A stretch of DNA of 64,000 bases. Origin: Turnera subulata. Taxonomy: Eukaryota; Streptophyta; Magnoliopsida; Malpighiales; Passifloraceae. Position numbers and translations under genes: made by a program. Of this stretch, positions 24,101 to 34,725 are shown piece by piece. Below the pieces are notes generated by a model. It was given only the letters and a program-made list of their open reading frames with translations, searched no databases and was not told the origin of the DNA. The DNA lies in NCBI GenBank assembly GCA_028386065.3, contig JAKUCV010001565.1, positions 71,934-135,933 of the forward strand. The letters are read 5' to 3'. The number at the start of each line of letters is the position of its first letter. Positions within the stretch are counted from its first letter, which is position 1.

Positions 24101-24775
24101 AATTCAGATTCCTCCGATTTCCACTGGCCTCCACTATCCTTCAGCATCTCGATTCTGTTCTTCCTTCTGCGAATAATGGTTGTTGCATGGAAGTAGGCAG
24201 TGTTCCTATCTCCATCCTGAATCCACTTACACAGTGCCTTTTAGGCCCAGAGGATTTCCTCTTGAATTAACACTCCATCCAGTTCTCTTCTTAGCTCGGC
24301 CTCGAGCTGCTGCAAATAATTGGACGGTCTGTTTTCTAGATATCTTTGAATTCCCCCAATCCTTGCCTCAAGTCTTCTCTTCCGCCTATGGATGTTTCTG
24401 AATACGTGTCTGTTCCATTCTTGTGCCTTAACTGCAAAATTAGCTGCTGCCGCAACCAGTCCCTCCTCTATATTCCCATGTTGGCTGACAAACTCTGTAA
24501 ATTCTGGATGTGTTAGCCACGTCGCTTGAAAGCGAAACGGCCCATTACTCTTGGATGGTCCAGTTCCATTCTTCAACAGAACCGGTCGGTGATCTGAACA
24601 AATTTGAGGTAAGTGGGTCACTGCTGTCTCCGGGAATAACACTCTCCATGTTCCATTACAAAGAAATCTGTCAAGTCTCGCATGATCGCCCCCTCTTTTC
24701 CAAGTGAACTTGCTGCCCGCAAACCCCAAATCAAGAAGTTTCGATTCAGCCACACAATTCAAAAATGCCTTATTG
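21191..24775 (-). pseudogene. LINE ORF2 (endonuclease remnant, RT, zf-RVT, RNase H)
   Basis: Homology begins inside the C-terminal half of the apurinic-type endonuclease (DLGFAGSKFTW, then SDHRP), so the N-terminal catalytic half is missing. Reverse transcriptase follows, with GPDGL, KIDLEKAYDRL, the GIRQGDP segment and FVDDLLLF in place of the more usual FADD. A zf-RVT region (WKWRGPVRISTFLWLLLHERL, shortened here) and an RNase H remnant come next. In-frame stops lie at 24243-24241, 23940-23938, 23748-23746 and 21819-21817. A frameshift at an A-run near 21325-21335 moves the last segment (GGNQVAHSLA) into another frame that ends at 21193-21191. No active enzyme can be made. Confidence 0.9.
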
Positions 24776-26411
24776 GTGATAGACTTGTGGTGGCATGTCC
24801 GGTTTGGGCCTTGGGTTGGTAGATTTGTTGCATATTAGATATGTCATTTAGGGGTTTCCGTTGAGCTTCCTGCTGGTTTGTTTGCTTCTGGGGTTTGTTT
24901 GCTTGGATGTTCCTCTTTTGTTGGGCTTGGGTGGTACTTATTGGGTTTTGAGTGTGTCTTGGGTTACTTGTAGGGCTAGCTTTCTTGGGCTTAGAGATGG
25001 GTTGCAAGAACTTGGCTGTTTCAGTCGAGTCAGGTCCCGGTTCTTGGTCTACGGCTAGAGCTTGATACCGATTGGTGGCGCCGTTGGTGTGTCCGACGCC
25101 TGACCCCGACGGTACTCCATCTGCCGAGCACTTCACTGCCCTGCGAATTAGCCTCGGCACCGTCATCCACTCACCACGGCCATCCAGTGAAGCTGACTGT
25201 CCCAAACCGTCCCCCAAAGTACCGCTGGCTTGTTCTCGGTCTGTGTTAGTTTCGGCCGGAAAGGACGCAGCCTCCCGGTTCTCGACACCCTGTTTCTTAA
25301 CTGCAGTTGGGCAAGCCAGAACACTATGTCCATTCCTTCCGCAGAAGTAGCAGAGATTAGGAAGGCCCTCGTACCTTACCCGGATTGGGGTCCCTTCAAG
25401 GTATACCGTTCCTTTCAACGGCTTTGTGAGATCCACACAGACAGCAACCTTCGCGAATCTGGCACGGCTTGGGCTTCTCGTGTTACCATCAAGCTTCACC
25501 GTAGTGCCCACCATGTTCCCAAGATGGCTAAAAACCTCGGAGTGGTACCTGTTAACTGGAAAATCCGGGTATTGTGTCCAAACTACCACTGAATCAATTT
25601 TATCCGAAGAAGCTCTGAAATTTGGAGTCCACGGTTGAACACTTAAAACATTCCCATAGATCCCCCAAGGACCATCCACAAGTGCGTGCAAATAATCGTC
25701 CTTCTCCCAGAACTGGATAAGATAGTAATTGTTTTCAAGGTCGATTATTTTGTACGTACCTGTGGGTTTTCATAAGGCTTGGAGTTTAGATTGTAGGGCT
25801 TTGTAACCAATCACTCTTCCAAGCAGCTTCACCACTACCGTGTTCTCCCACTTCTTGTCCAAACGTGCCTTGAACTTCTCTGATAGTTCCAAGTTCAGAA
25901 CACCATCTCTATCCACAATAACCAAGTCCCCTTCTTCACATTCTGCTTCCTCCTCATCGAACCAAGGATCAGCAGACAGATCTGTGGAGTTGTCTGTTGA
26001 AAGCATATCTCGGTAGCTCAATTTTGGGGCCTCTGGCTCACTAGGTGGTAGTACTAGATCAGACGTGGCGTTCTCATTCTCGGTGGGTTGTTCTTCCACG
26101 GCTTCTTCATTGCCTTTGTTTCCAGAGACCTCGGCATCCTTGAGACGAATTTTCTTAGGGGTTCTGTCCGCCTCGATGTCATCCTGGGTCTCATCTAGGC
26201 CTTCAGGTGAAGGTGCAGTGGAAATTCGTGACGGTGATGGTGACCAGAGTCGGTTGTTTGGAGGAGAGAGGGTGGAGTCCCTCTCTCTAGATCTGGAACG
26301 ATCTCTCTCTCTCTTTCTTAGGTTATAGAAGTCCCCTAAGGGGCTACCTTGTGGGCAGCCTCCTTTTGTCCTTTCCTTGTGGGCAGCCTCCTTTTCTCCA
26401 TTCAGTTCCAT
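24759..26411 (-). pseudogene. LINE ORF1 (DUF4283 plus zinc knuckle), one stop
   Basis: Frame from ATG 26411 encodes an arginine/serine-rich N-terminus, an acidic middle part, then a DUF4283-like nucleic-acid-binding domain and a CX2CX4HX4C knuckle (CYFCGRNGHSVLAC, about 25340-25300), the standard architecture of plant L1 ORF1. A single TGA at 25772-25770 interrupts it; the frame continues directly to 24759. The end of ORF1 abuts mid-endonuclease sequence, suggesting that a deletion removed its natural end and the start of ORF2. Confidence 0.88.
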
Positions 26412-27034
26412 TTTTTTTTGCTTTGTTTTTTTTTCTCATAATAATTTATCACTAGATATATCCATTTAGTTGGATTTTGTGCTCTTATTTGTGGATTTTT
26501 TTCACCTTCAACAGAGATTGTTTGGAATAGATCTTCGGTAAAAAAGTTAATGAAAGTCAAAAGTCATATCGAAATATCTTTTCAAGAAAAACTTTTATCT
26601 TCAATGAAGCTCAAGAACAACACAATTTTAAAGTGTGTTCTTTGCAACATGGATTAGATCGGAAAAGATGTTCTATTTAGAATAATTATGTTATTATTAA
26701 TCCTTTGTTGGATGGTAAAAAAATCTGTTGCTTGTTGACTTTGTGATAGATTAAGAGAATTCTTGTTGTAAATTTTGTTATACTTCCACTTTGTAGATAT
26801 CAAGATCATGATAAGTACAACTCTTTACAACTCAAATCTTTGGGATGAAGATGGCTCTTACTATATAAAAAAAAAAAAATTCCATGGACGGGTACAAACA
26901 TGATAAATTGATTACACTTAGTTTATATATATATACATTGTTTGTTGGAAGAATAACACCCCAAAACTTATCCAAGACGTAATATACTACTCGAAACAGG
27001 TAATACTCTTTTAGTAGGATATGGGAAATTAATT
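26412..27034. other. Intergenic, AT-rich, partly left-copy specific
   Basis: No gene seen. About 26412-26890 has no counterpart in the right duplicate. Colinearity resumes near 26893 with 48615 and stops again near 27036/48760, where the left copy enters the local repeat that also occurs at 30416 and 32825. Confidence 0.5.
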
Positions 27035-27210
27035 TTAAACATACTAAACATATAATGCATTTGATATTTTTATTATATCAAATAATGGTTGTCATTCATA
27101 AATAACTACAATGTTGGTATATGTTATAAATTAGTATCTATACCTAATTTTGTGATGAGGGGTAGAATAAATAAAAATATATAATATATGTATAATTGGT
27201 TGTTGCATGG
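27035..27210. repeat. Local AT-rich repeat, copy 1
   Basis: Begins AAACATACTAAACATATAA and continues with TTGATATTTTTATTATATC. The same order of motifs recurs at 27395-27420 plus 30416-31230 (split by an LTR) and at 32825-33370. It is not a known element: no terminal repeats or coding are seen. Confidence 0.7.
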
Positions 27211-27419
27211 TTTCTTTTTTTGTTTCTTTTCTGATTTGTTTTCTTCTATCTTCTTCTTCATATCATCTACTCTCACCTGATGTTTCTTCTGTATATCTTC
27301 ATGGTCCTCTCACAAATCAACATGAGAACTAGTAACTTTATAAAATTTTATGAAATTAATGATTTTCCAAAACCTTTTCTTTAATTTTCCAAAACCTACC
27401 ATTCTAAACATACCAAACA

Positions 27420-30415
27420 TGAAACGCCCCGACCCGAATTTACCGTACACAGTAAATACGTGCCAGAACTGTGACGACCCAACCAAATAAAGACCAGCAT
27501 ACAGTGTAAACAACAGATAACTGGGCTCAACAGCCCATAATAGGAAAACATCACAAATATCAAAACCGGCCCAATGGCCCAATAATAGTAAAAACATGCA
27601 CAGCGGAAGACTTATGAAACTCACATAAACACTGTATGCATAGATGCAAACTATGGATCCGAGCCTGTCCAAGGGAAAACGCTACAACCTGTCTGGAATG
27701 CACCAAGCCTGTACATGAAACAACTCAACCTACGGGATGAAAGCCCGCAGGTGAGGGGTGAGTCCGAAGTGCTCACGACAATGGAAAGACGATCAATATG
27801 GACACTAAAAATTACTCAAGGTCAACCAAACCAAAAGACCCGACCCAAAATCGGTCCAAGACCAAGAAGACTCAAATAAAATCCAATTATCCAATTTTAA
27901 CTTTCCGGGCCCCGTCACGGATAAGCTAGGGTCGTACCAGGTTATCAACCTGTTCCTGGTGCCAGATCAAAAAGAACCCTGGGATAGACATCCCAAAAAT
28001 AACAAACCGGGATAGACATCCCAAGCATAGACATGCTTATCACACGAACCCAGATCATGGCCACCACAAAACAGTCTCTAACCATCCGGTCGTACATCTA
28101 CTTACCACGTGACAATAATATAATCGTTATCAAAAACCAAACTCACAGGGATCGACATCCCTAACCAAAATACCGGGATAGACATCCCAAATCAAACCAA
28201 GGATCGACATCCTTGTCACAATTCATTAATTATTAATTCCATTATACTCTGAACTCAAAGACACAGAAAATCAACATGGGGATAAACATCCCAAAAACCA
28301 AACAAGACACCGGGATAAACATCCCGAACCAAAACATAGCAAAAGCAACAATCGATAATGCACAATCATCAAAACACAACTACCGAGTAATATAGGCACA
28401 TATTGAAGGAAATCCATCCTCACCTTGGCCGATTACTCAACTCCGGAAAACAATGACCGGTCCGACGCCGGCTCCTCGGGAAACTGCCCGATATCCAAAA
28501 ACCTATACAACAAAATCATACATACACATAAATGCACATAAGAGTATGTCATGATGCCAATATTACGAAATTACCCATCCCGATTCTTATCTGATATTAT
28601 TTCCATTTTTACCGAAAATATTTACCGTACGTAATTCCGAATATAATTTCGGTACCATACTTTAATTAAAACGCTTTTTCAAAATATTTTTCATAAAATA
28701 ATTATAATTTCCAAAATAATAATTACTATAATTTTTTTTCTAAAAATTATAACATATGTATATATATTTTCCATATTATTTCTATAAAAATTATTACACT
28801 CCCCAAAATATAATTCCCAAGTATTATTACTTTTTAGAAAACTCTATTTTCAGAAAGTATAATCGTATACACCCATTTCCTGGAATACAAACGAATTTAT
28901 TAATATACATATACAATTTTCCCAAATCACTTCTATGTTTTAATTTTCAAAGTGTTAATCATAAAAATATAAGTCAGATTTTATTTTATTATTTATTTTA
29001 TTTTATTATCATTATTATTACTGATTTATTTTTATATATTTTTTTTTATTGTTGGACTGGGCATGAATAGGACCAACCCAGGCTTGAGCAGGACCAGCCC
29101 AGGTCTCCAACCCACGCCCAGAACATGCAAGCCCAATACATAACCCACAAAACTCACCCAGGCCCAAAATGAGCACAGCCCACAAACACCAACCCATATG
29201 CATAACCCAACACTCAGCCCATGACCCGTTCACAGCTGGGTCGGATCCCCCCAAAGGAGCAGGTCACCATCTTTGTACGCTCACCTTGGTGAGCTTGGCG
29301 GCGGCAACGCGAGCAAAACGGGAAGGGAACGGCACGGGAACGGAGGCGATGGCGGCACAGCTGTCGGGCGAGACGCGGCGCGACTGTCGTCGTTGGTGGA
29401 AGCGATGCGACGGGGTGGAAGATGGCGACTTGGTTGCTGCCGGTTGTGGGTCACCGAATGCAGAGAGGAAGGCAAGGGCGAGACAGATCCGACGGTGGTG
29501 TCACGGCTGCGGTGGGGACGCGGCTCGTCTGTTGCGTGAGAGGAGGACGACGTCGGCGGCGGTGACGAGCAGGGGAGGAAGGAGGAAGGAGGTGGCGCGG
29601 GGCTGCACGTCACGGGAAGGAGGAAGCCACGGTGGTGGCAGGAGGGACGTGGTCTGCTACAACTCAGATGAGGAGGCACGGTTGAAGGCCGGTGACGGTG
29701 CCGGGGAGGAGAAGGGGAGAAGCGGAAGGTGGCTGTGAAGGGTGGTAGCTCACGATGGAGAAAGAGGGAAGGGAGATGAGGTGATGAGGTGTAGGAAAAG
29801 ATGGAGAAGTGAAATAAAGAAGATGGGGAAGAAACGGACAGTGAAGGTCACGGGAAAGTGAAGAAGGAAGAAAAAGTAAAATAAATGGGCCAGGGCGGCG
29901 GGAGGAAGGAAAATGGAGAAGAAAAGAAAAGAAAGGAGAAAAGAAAGGAAGGGGAGGAGAAAGAAAGAAAAGAGAGAAGAGAAGTGGGGCCCGCGTGGCC
30001 GGGGAAAACCGGGAGAGAGGAAGAAACGTAGCCGGGAAAGAGGAAGAGAAAGGTGAGAGGAGGAAGAAGAGTGGCTCGGGCAAGCCTCATATGGCCGGTC
30101 CGGATTCTCGCGTCGGAATCTCGTAGACGCAGGGATACTCCCGTCTTTCCGACAAATTCCGTCCCGAGTCCAAAAATACAACTTGGGCTCGGAAAATCCG
30201 ATTAATCCTCCTGAACGTCGTCTAAGTCTCGGAACTGGAAACCGAGGCTCGGTTAGTTAGGAAGATACTCCCGAGCGCGGGAAAATTCTCGGTTTCGAAA
30301 AAACGACTCCCGTTTTACCTTGAATTAATTACCCAAGATTAATTCATTCGGTAAATCACTGTATAACGACTTTAACGGTCCCGGTAAAAATCCAAATTTT
30401 ACTCGGGCTGTTACA
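27420..30415 (-). mobile_element. Solo LTR (about 3 kb)
   Basis: Complete 2,996-bp LTR beginning TGAAACGCCCCGACCCG and ending GGGCTGTTACA. It interrupts a local repeat whose unbroken forms at 27035 and 32850 define the site. The target copies are AAACA (27415-27419) and GAACA (30416-30420), one mismatch. No internal domain or second LTR exists, so it is a solo LTR left by recombination between the ends of a full element. Inside are the short-hairpin cluster, GGCCCA motifs (about 29055-29220), a GC-rich island (about 29225-29740) and a purine-rich tract (about 29745-30080). The superfamily, probably Ty3-gypsy by LTR length and ends, is inferred. Confidence 0.88.
27980..28326. repeat. Cluster of short perfect hairpins in LTR
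   Basis: Perfect inverted repeats with 4-base loops at 27980-27995, 28009-28022, 28023-28038, 28147-28162, 28175-28188, 28198-28215, 28279-28292 and 28311-28326. Stems include TGGGAT, AAGCAT, AGGGAT, CAAGGAT and CGGGAT; loops are AGAC, CGAC or AAAC. The two at 28009 and 28023 abut directly. Confidence 0.85.
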
Positions 30416-31206
30416 GAACATATAACGCCTTTGATATTTTTATTATTATCAAATGAATGTTGGTATAAGTTATAAATTGATAGAATTTATTTTGTATCCA
30501 CACTTAATTTTTGTGATGAGGTAGAATAAATATGTGTACAATTGTTTGTTCATAAGAATTTTATGAAAAAAGAAAAGAAGTAGAAAGTGCATGTTAAATT
30601 AGATAAAGATTCCTTACATAGAAGTATTTAATTTTATAGATTAAACAATATATTATGTTAGGATAAATGATATATGAGAAAAGATAAATAAATTTAAGAA
30701 AATATAATAATTTTTTTTAAATTTAAAAGTAATTTGTTGAAATAAAATTGGTCTAACATAAAAGAGTTTTACTTACCATGTGGGGTGGTTGTAATAAAAT
30801 TGGCTAGGTATCATATGTGGATTGAAGAGCTCTGATATTGACCTAACTCCAAATAAAGCAATGGAACTTCAGTACTTGAGAGGCCAATTAAAGATATTTT
30901 AACTGTATAAATATAACCAAAAAAGAAAAAAGATTAATTTACTTGAAAAAAAAAACTATACTTGATCTGCTCATATGTATAGGTAATATCATGAGTAAAC
31001 TTTATCTATTTTTTCTGAAGGGTTTTGGATGAAATTCGTCAACTAATTGGTTTTGGAACTGAAACTGGCACAAAAAGAAATGGTCGCCGGCATACAGATC
31101 GACACCCTTTCCCACACCTTTAAACACTAAGTGCTTTTTCTGTTGATGTAATTAATTAATTAATTAATTACGCATAGTACAGTTAAGCTCGTTTGCTTCC
31201 TAATTT
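30416..31206. repeat. Local AT-rich repeat, copy 2, continuing into left-duplicate end
   Basis: Right-hand part of the repeat interrupted by the solo LTR. It matches 32860-33365 in order. About 30810-31045 also matches 50540-50790 (for example the AGAGCTCTGATATTG block), marking the distal end of the large duplication. An (ATTA)n tract lies near 31150. No gene is seen. Confidence 0.65.
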
Positions 31207-31238
31207 GCTGCTAAACGGAGTCGTTTCCGTTTAGCAGC
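31207..31238. repeat. Perfect 13-bp inverted repeat at chimera junction
   Basis: GCTGCTAAACGGA (31207-31219) and its exact reverse complement (31226-31238) flank a 6-base loop. The right arm runs straight into oxidoreductase exon 2 sequence. The related position near 33340 has only the left arm intact. Confidence 0.85.
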
Positions 31239-32074
31239 CAGCTGAGGCTTTTACGGTGGTCAAAAATCATTTGATGCGAGAAAGGTCCGTTCTTACTTTG
31301 ATCAACCGGTTAATGATCTAAGGCTGATATTAGTAGCAGTTCTGGAATTTTCAAAAGCATTGGCAGAACAGAAGGTAGAGATCTTATAACTACACTTTCT
31401 TTCATATTTGTTGTCTTGCTGTTTGTTTTTGTGGGAACTTAGCTATCAGTTTTTACAGTGAAAATGTTTTCATTCAACGCCTTCACATATTTCTTTTCTT
31501 TTTTCTTGACATATTGAAAATTCACTTCTTTTCAGGTTGAAAACGATGCTATTGTGGCAGTAACCTTGAGAAAAGGTAGTCTTCCTTATCCTTGTCCGTA
31601 TTTTTTTAATAACATGGGATGCGCTTGTTAATCCCTCATAACCAGCAAGTACAGATTTCTGGATATATTTATCCCGTATTTAATCAGTTATAAGTTGGTG
31701 GGCATGTCTGAAAACTAAGGAGCGAGTGGTTCACTTAATGAGATGCGGGCACATTGTCGTTTGGCAAATGTTTTTTCTTAGACTTGACAAATGATTAGGG
31801 ACCCCTTGTCACTAGTAGAAGGATTTCAGATTTTTTTTTTTTTTTATCACACTGAGGTTTTAAAATATGTTTTATACTTTCACGGCCTATGGTGTGACAT
31901 TTTACCTGCTTGTTCTATCCACTTGGTTCTGTTTTATCTTGTCTTTTTGTATTTCATTTCTTTTTTTTTTTTTTCTATGTTGCACTTCCAGATGACAATG
32001 AGTTTGAGCAAGTCAACATTGTGCGGCCAGATGATTTTTACCAAGCTCGGGATGCAGATGGTGGCAATTGGTGA
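31239..32074 (+). pseudogene. Chimera: oxidoreductase exon 2 joined to elongin-B-like gene fragment
   Basis: About 31239-31294 matches exon 2 of the oxidoreductase (CAGCTGAGGCTTTTACGGT and onward, with a small deletion). From about 31297 the sequence switches to the elongin-B-like gene in the opposite orientation to the intact one at 4425-5303: exon 31297-31374 (5' part missing, 9-bp internal deletion), exon 31536-31575 and exon 31992-32074 ending in TGA. The two downstream splice junctions keep GT-AG. The last two exons differ from the intact gene at 3 of 123 positions by my count. The first 37 or so codons and any promoter are absent. A fused transcript is conceivable but nothing in the sequence shows one. 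Confidence 0.85.
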
Positions 32075-32490
32075 GGCGTGATCTTGTTTGATCGTCTTTG
32101 GCTGCAATGAGGCACTGTGCTCTCTTACATTGTTTACTGGTTGCATGCTTTCTCCTCCTTTGAGAACTTGTTATCTTTACAATTTCAAATGACGCTTCCA
32201 TGTACAAAATTGATTCATCCTTTTACTGAATGAGATGATGAAATTAAGTAAGGGTGTATACTACATTCAAGTTAGCAGTCAATGTTTGGTTCCAACTGTC
32301 TCGTATCTCTCCTCTGGGTTTACTTCATGCAGAGTATCAAGCACGTTTACACTTCATCCATCCAAACGTAATAGGTTTTTGTTTGGTTTAAACACAAACC
32401 TTCTCTCTTAATTCTAAAAACTGTGGAGGCTAGGGTGCTTGATTACAGAAGTAAACCAAACAAAAATCTCCTCTTAATACAAAACATTAA
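32075..32490. repeat. Inverted copy of RING/elongin-B-like 3' flank
   Basis: Reverse-complement match to about 3950-4424: it includes the 3'-UTR of the elongin-B-like gene and, at about 32280-32490, the 3' flank of the RING gene with its GCCTCCAG-type repeat. The RING coding region itself is not included. Confidence 0.8.
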
Positions 32491-32824
32491 TTGAGTTGGA
32501 TCATCTCATCAACATCATAAATGGTATGTTTCATAAAAAAAAAACATCATAAATGGCATTCTTTACTCGTTTTTTTGGTGGTTGCTTGTTTAATTCTTTG
32601 GTTTCAATCTTTCTTTCTTCATTCATGTTTTTTGCTTGGTTTCTTCACCAGTGCAAGATTCACCGGCAACTCAAGCTTCAAGAATTCTTTGAGTCTTCAT
32701 AACTCTCCACCGGCTTAAAGATATTCATCTTTACTGTTTTACTGCCATAGCTTCATCTTGTGATCTTTGTTTGTTGTTTCTTCATTGTTTCTTTGATTTT
32801 TTCTTGCTTCACTTCTTCTTTGAG
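32491..32824. other. Intergenic, no gene seen
   Basis: AT-rich, T-rich sequence between the inverted fragment and the third copy of the local repeat. Nothing recognisable. Confidence 0.5.
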
Positions 32825-33370
32825 TCTTCCAAAACCTACCATTCTAAACATACCAAACATATAATGCCTTTGATATTTTTATTATATCAAATGAATTATC
32901 AGTGGTTGTTATTCATAAATAACTACAATGATGTTGGTGTATGTTATAGTTTGATAGAATTTATATAGTATCTGATGAGGTTGAATAAATAAGATATATG
33001 TGTACAATTTTTTCATAAGAATTTTATGAAAAAAAGATGTAGAAAGTGCATTTTAGATTAGATAAAGATTCCTTACATACAATTATTTAATTTTATTGAT
33101 TAAACAATATCATGAGTAAACTTTATCTATGTTTTTAAAGTGTTTTGGATGAAATTCGTCAACTAATTTTTTTGGAACTGAAACTGAAACTGGCACAAAA
33201 AGAAATGGTTGCCGGCGTACAGTTTGACGACTCTTACCCTCCTCTTTAAACCCTACGTATGTAATTAATTAATTAGTTAATTACTCCTAGTACCGTTAAG
33301 CTTAAAAAATCGTTTCTACAGGTTATTTTCTAATTTGCTGCTAAACGGAGTCGTTTACGTTGCTGAAAAG
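32825..33370. repeat. Local AT-rich repeat, copy 3 (empty site)
   Basis: Third copy of the repeat seen at 27035 and 27395/30416. At 32855-32860 it shows the continuous sequence into which the solo LTR of 27420-30415 inserted in the sister copy. It ends with the partner of the hairpin at 31207, here degraded. Confidence 0.75.
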
Positions 33371-33657
33371 TGAGAAAGTTCTGGCTCTCTATCGAGGTCG
33401 TTTTTTTTTGTATGAATAAATATAACAAATTAAATCGAAGCTTCTTTTGATTTGTTGACAAAAAAAAAAGGAAATTTGTAAAGCTTATTTTATTGGTTTT
33501 CTAGATCACAATTTTTTGGTAATTTTCGGGTTGAACCCCAGTTTGAGCACGATTTAATTAGAAATTCGTGACCCGGATTAACGGCCGCTCCAGTTTTATT
33601 CTTTTTTTCTTTTTCATGTTTTGGCAAATAATGAGGGCCAAAGCCCTTGTGATATTA

Positions 33658-33696
33658 ATCTCACAGCAGTTCGTGGAGTTGAAACTGCTGTGAGAT
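33658..33696. repeat. 14-bp perfect inverted repeat
   Basis: ATCTCACAGCAGTT (33658-33671) pairs with 33683-33696 around an 11-base loop. No coding or element boundary is tied to it; it could be a remnant of a small foldback element or a chance structure. Confidence 0.7.
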
Positions 33697-34504
33697 CATT
33701 CTGCTAAACAACATTTTCTTCTTCCTTAATTTTTGAAACGCTCCGACCCGTATTTACCATACACAGTAAACACGTGCCGGAACTGTGACAACCCAACCCA
33801 ACAAAGCCCAACAGACAGCGTATAAAACAATAAAACTGGCCAACGGCCCTTATCAAAAACTGAAAACCGGCCCTTCGGCCCAACATAGAACTCGTCACCC
33901 GAACCCCGGGGACATCAACAACAACCATCCGGCCCAATGGCCCCAACTACAACATATATACAGCAGAAAACTCAACAATATGCACAGCGGAAGACTTTGA
34001 ACTCACACGACAACATATGTAAAGCCCAATGCAACTAATGGATCCGAGTCCTGTCCGAGGGTACGCTTCAGCTTGCCCCGTACGCTCCTGCACTACAAAC
34101 AACTCACCCTACGGGATGAGTCCGAAGCGCTCACCGACGAAAGATAAACAGTGATATATAATCAACCATAATACTTTCGAAATAATACAACCATCAAAAT
34201 AGAAGAATTTAACACAACCAACACGACAGAGGAATCCAACACAATAACACAACAGAGGAAACCAACACAAACTACACAACAGAGGAATCTTACTAAATCA
34301 TATCAAAGCCAGGACCAAAAGAATACTTATTAATTTTTATTACAAATTTTATCTTCCGGGCCCTGTCACTGGGCAAGCTAGGGTCGTACCAGGTTATCAA
34401 TTAATTCCGGATGCTAGGTCAAAGAACCATACCAAATCTTACCATAACGGGACCCCGTCCCAAATTACCAAATCACACCGGTTCAACAACCCAAAATACC
34501 ATAC

Positions 34505-34725
34505 TGGGATCAACATCCCAAAACCGGATATTCGGTATATCTGAACCACTGGGTATTCGGTATACCACAACCACAGGCATCAACATGCCAACCGGATATT
34601 CGGTATATCCGAACCACTGGGTATTTGGTATACCCTAACCACAGGCATCAACATGCCAACCGGATATTTGGTATATCCGAACCACTGGGTATTTGGTATA
34701 CCCTAACCACAGGCAACAACATGCC
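34505..34725. repeat. Three 68-bp tandem repeats plus hairpins in LTR A
   Basis: Units at 34522-34589, 34590-34657 and 34658-34725 are nearly identical and each contains GGATATTCGGTATATC-type and GGTATTYGGTATACC-type partial palindromes. Hairpins of the family type occur at 34505-34520 (TGGGAT stem), 34576-34589 and 34644-34657 (GGCAT stem); the equivalent in the third unit has one mismatch. The other LTRs lack this tandem array. Confidence 0.88.

Larger units (their letters stand above)
21129..26411 (-). mobile_element. L1-type LINE, defective
   Basis: Non-LTR retrotransposon on the minus strand, with a poly(A) tail read as an 11-T run at 21129-21139. ORF1 (26411-24759) and ORF2 (about 24775-21191) are recognisable but broken. 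The right-hand duplicate lacks the element (corresponding site near 48575), so insertion followed the duplication. I could not find a convincing target duplication. The 5' limit is uncertain because 26412-26890 is also absent from the right copy and might be LINE 5'-UTR or another insertion. Confidence 0.9.

Noticed and set aside
26412..26890. LINE 5'-UTR or a target duplication for the LINE
   Set aside because: Weak similarity between sequence near 21110-21128 and 26835-26870 was seen, but too many mismatches to call a target duplication.
34522..34725. Possible CRISPR-like array of regular repeats
   Set aside because: Units are contiguous 68-bp tandem copies without unique spacers, inside a plant LTR.
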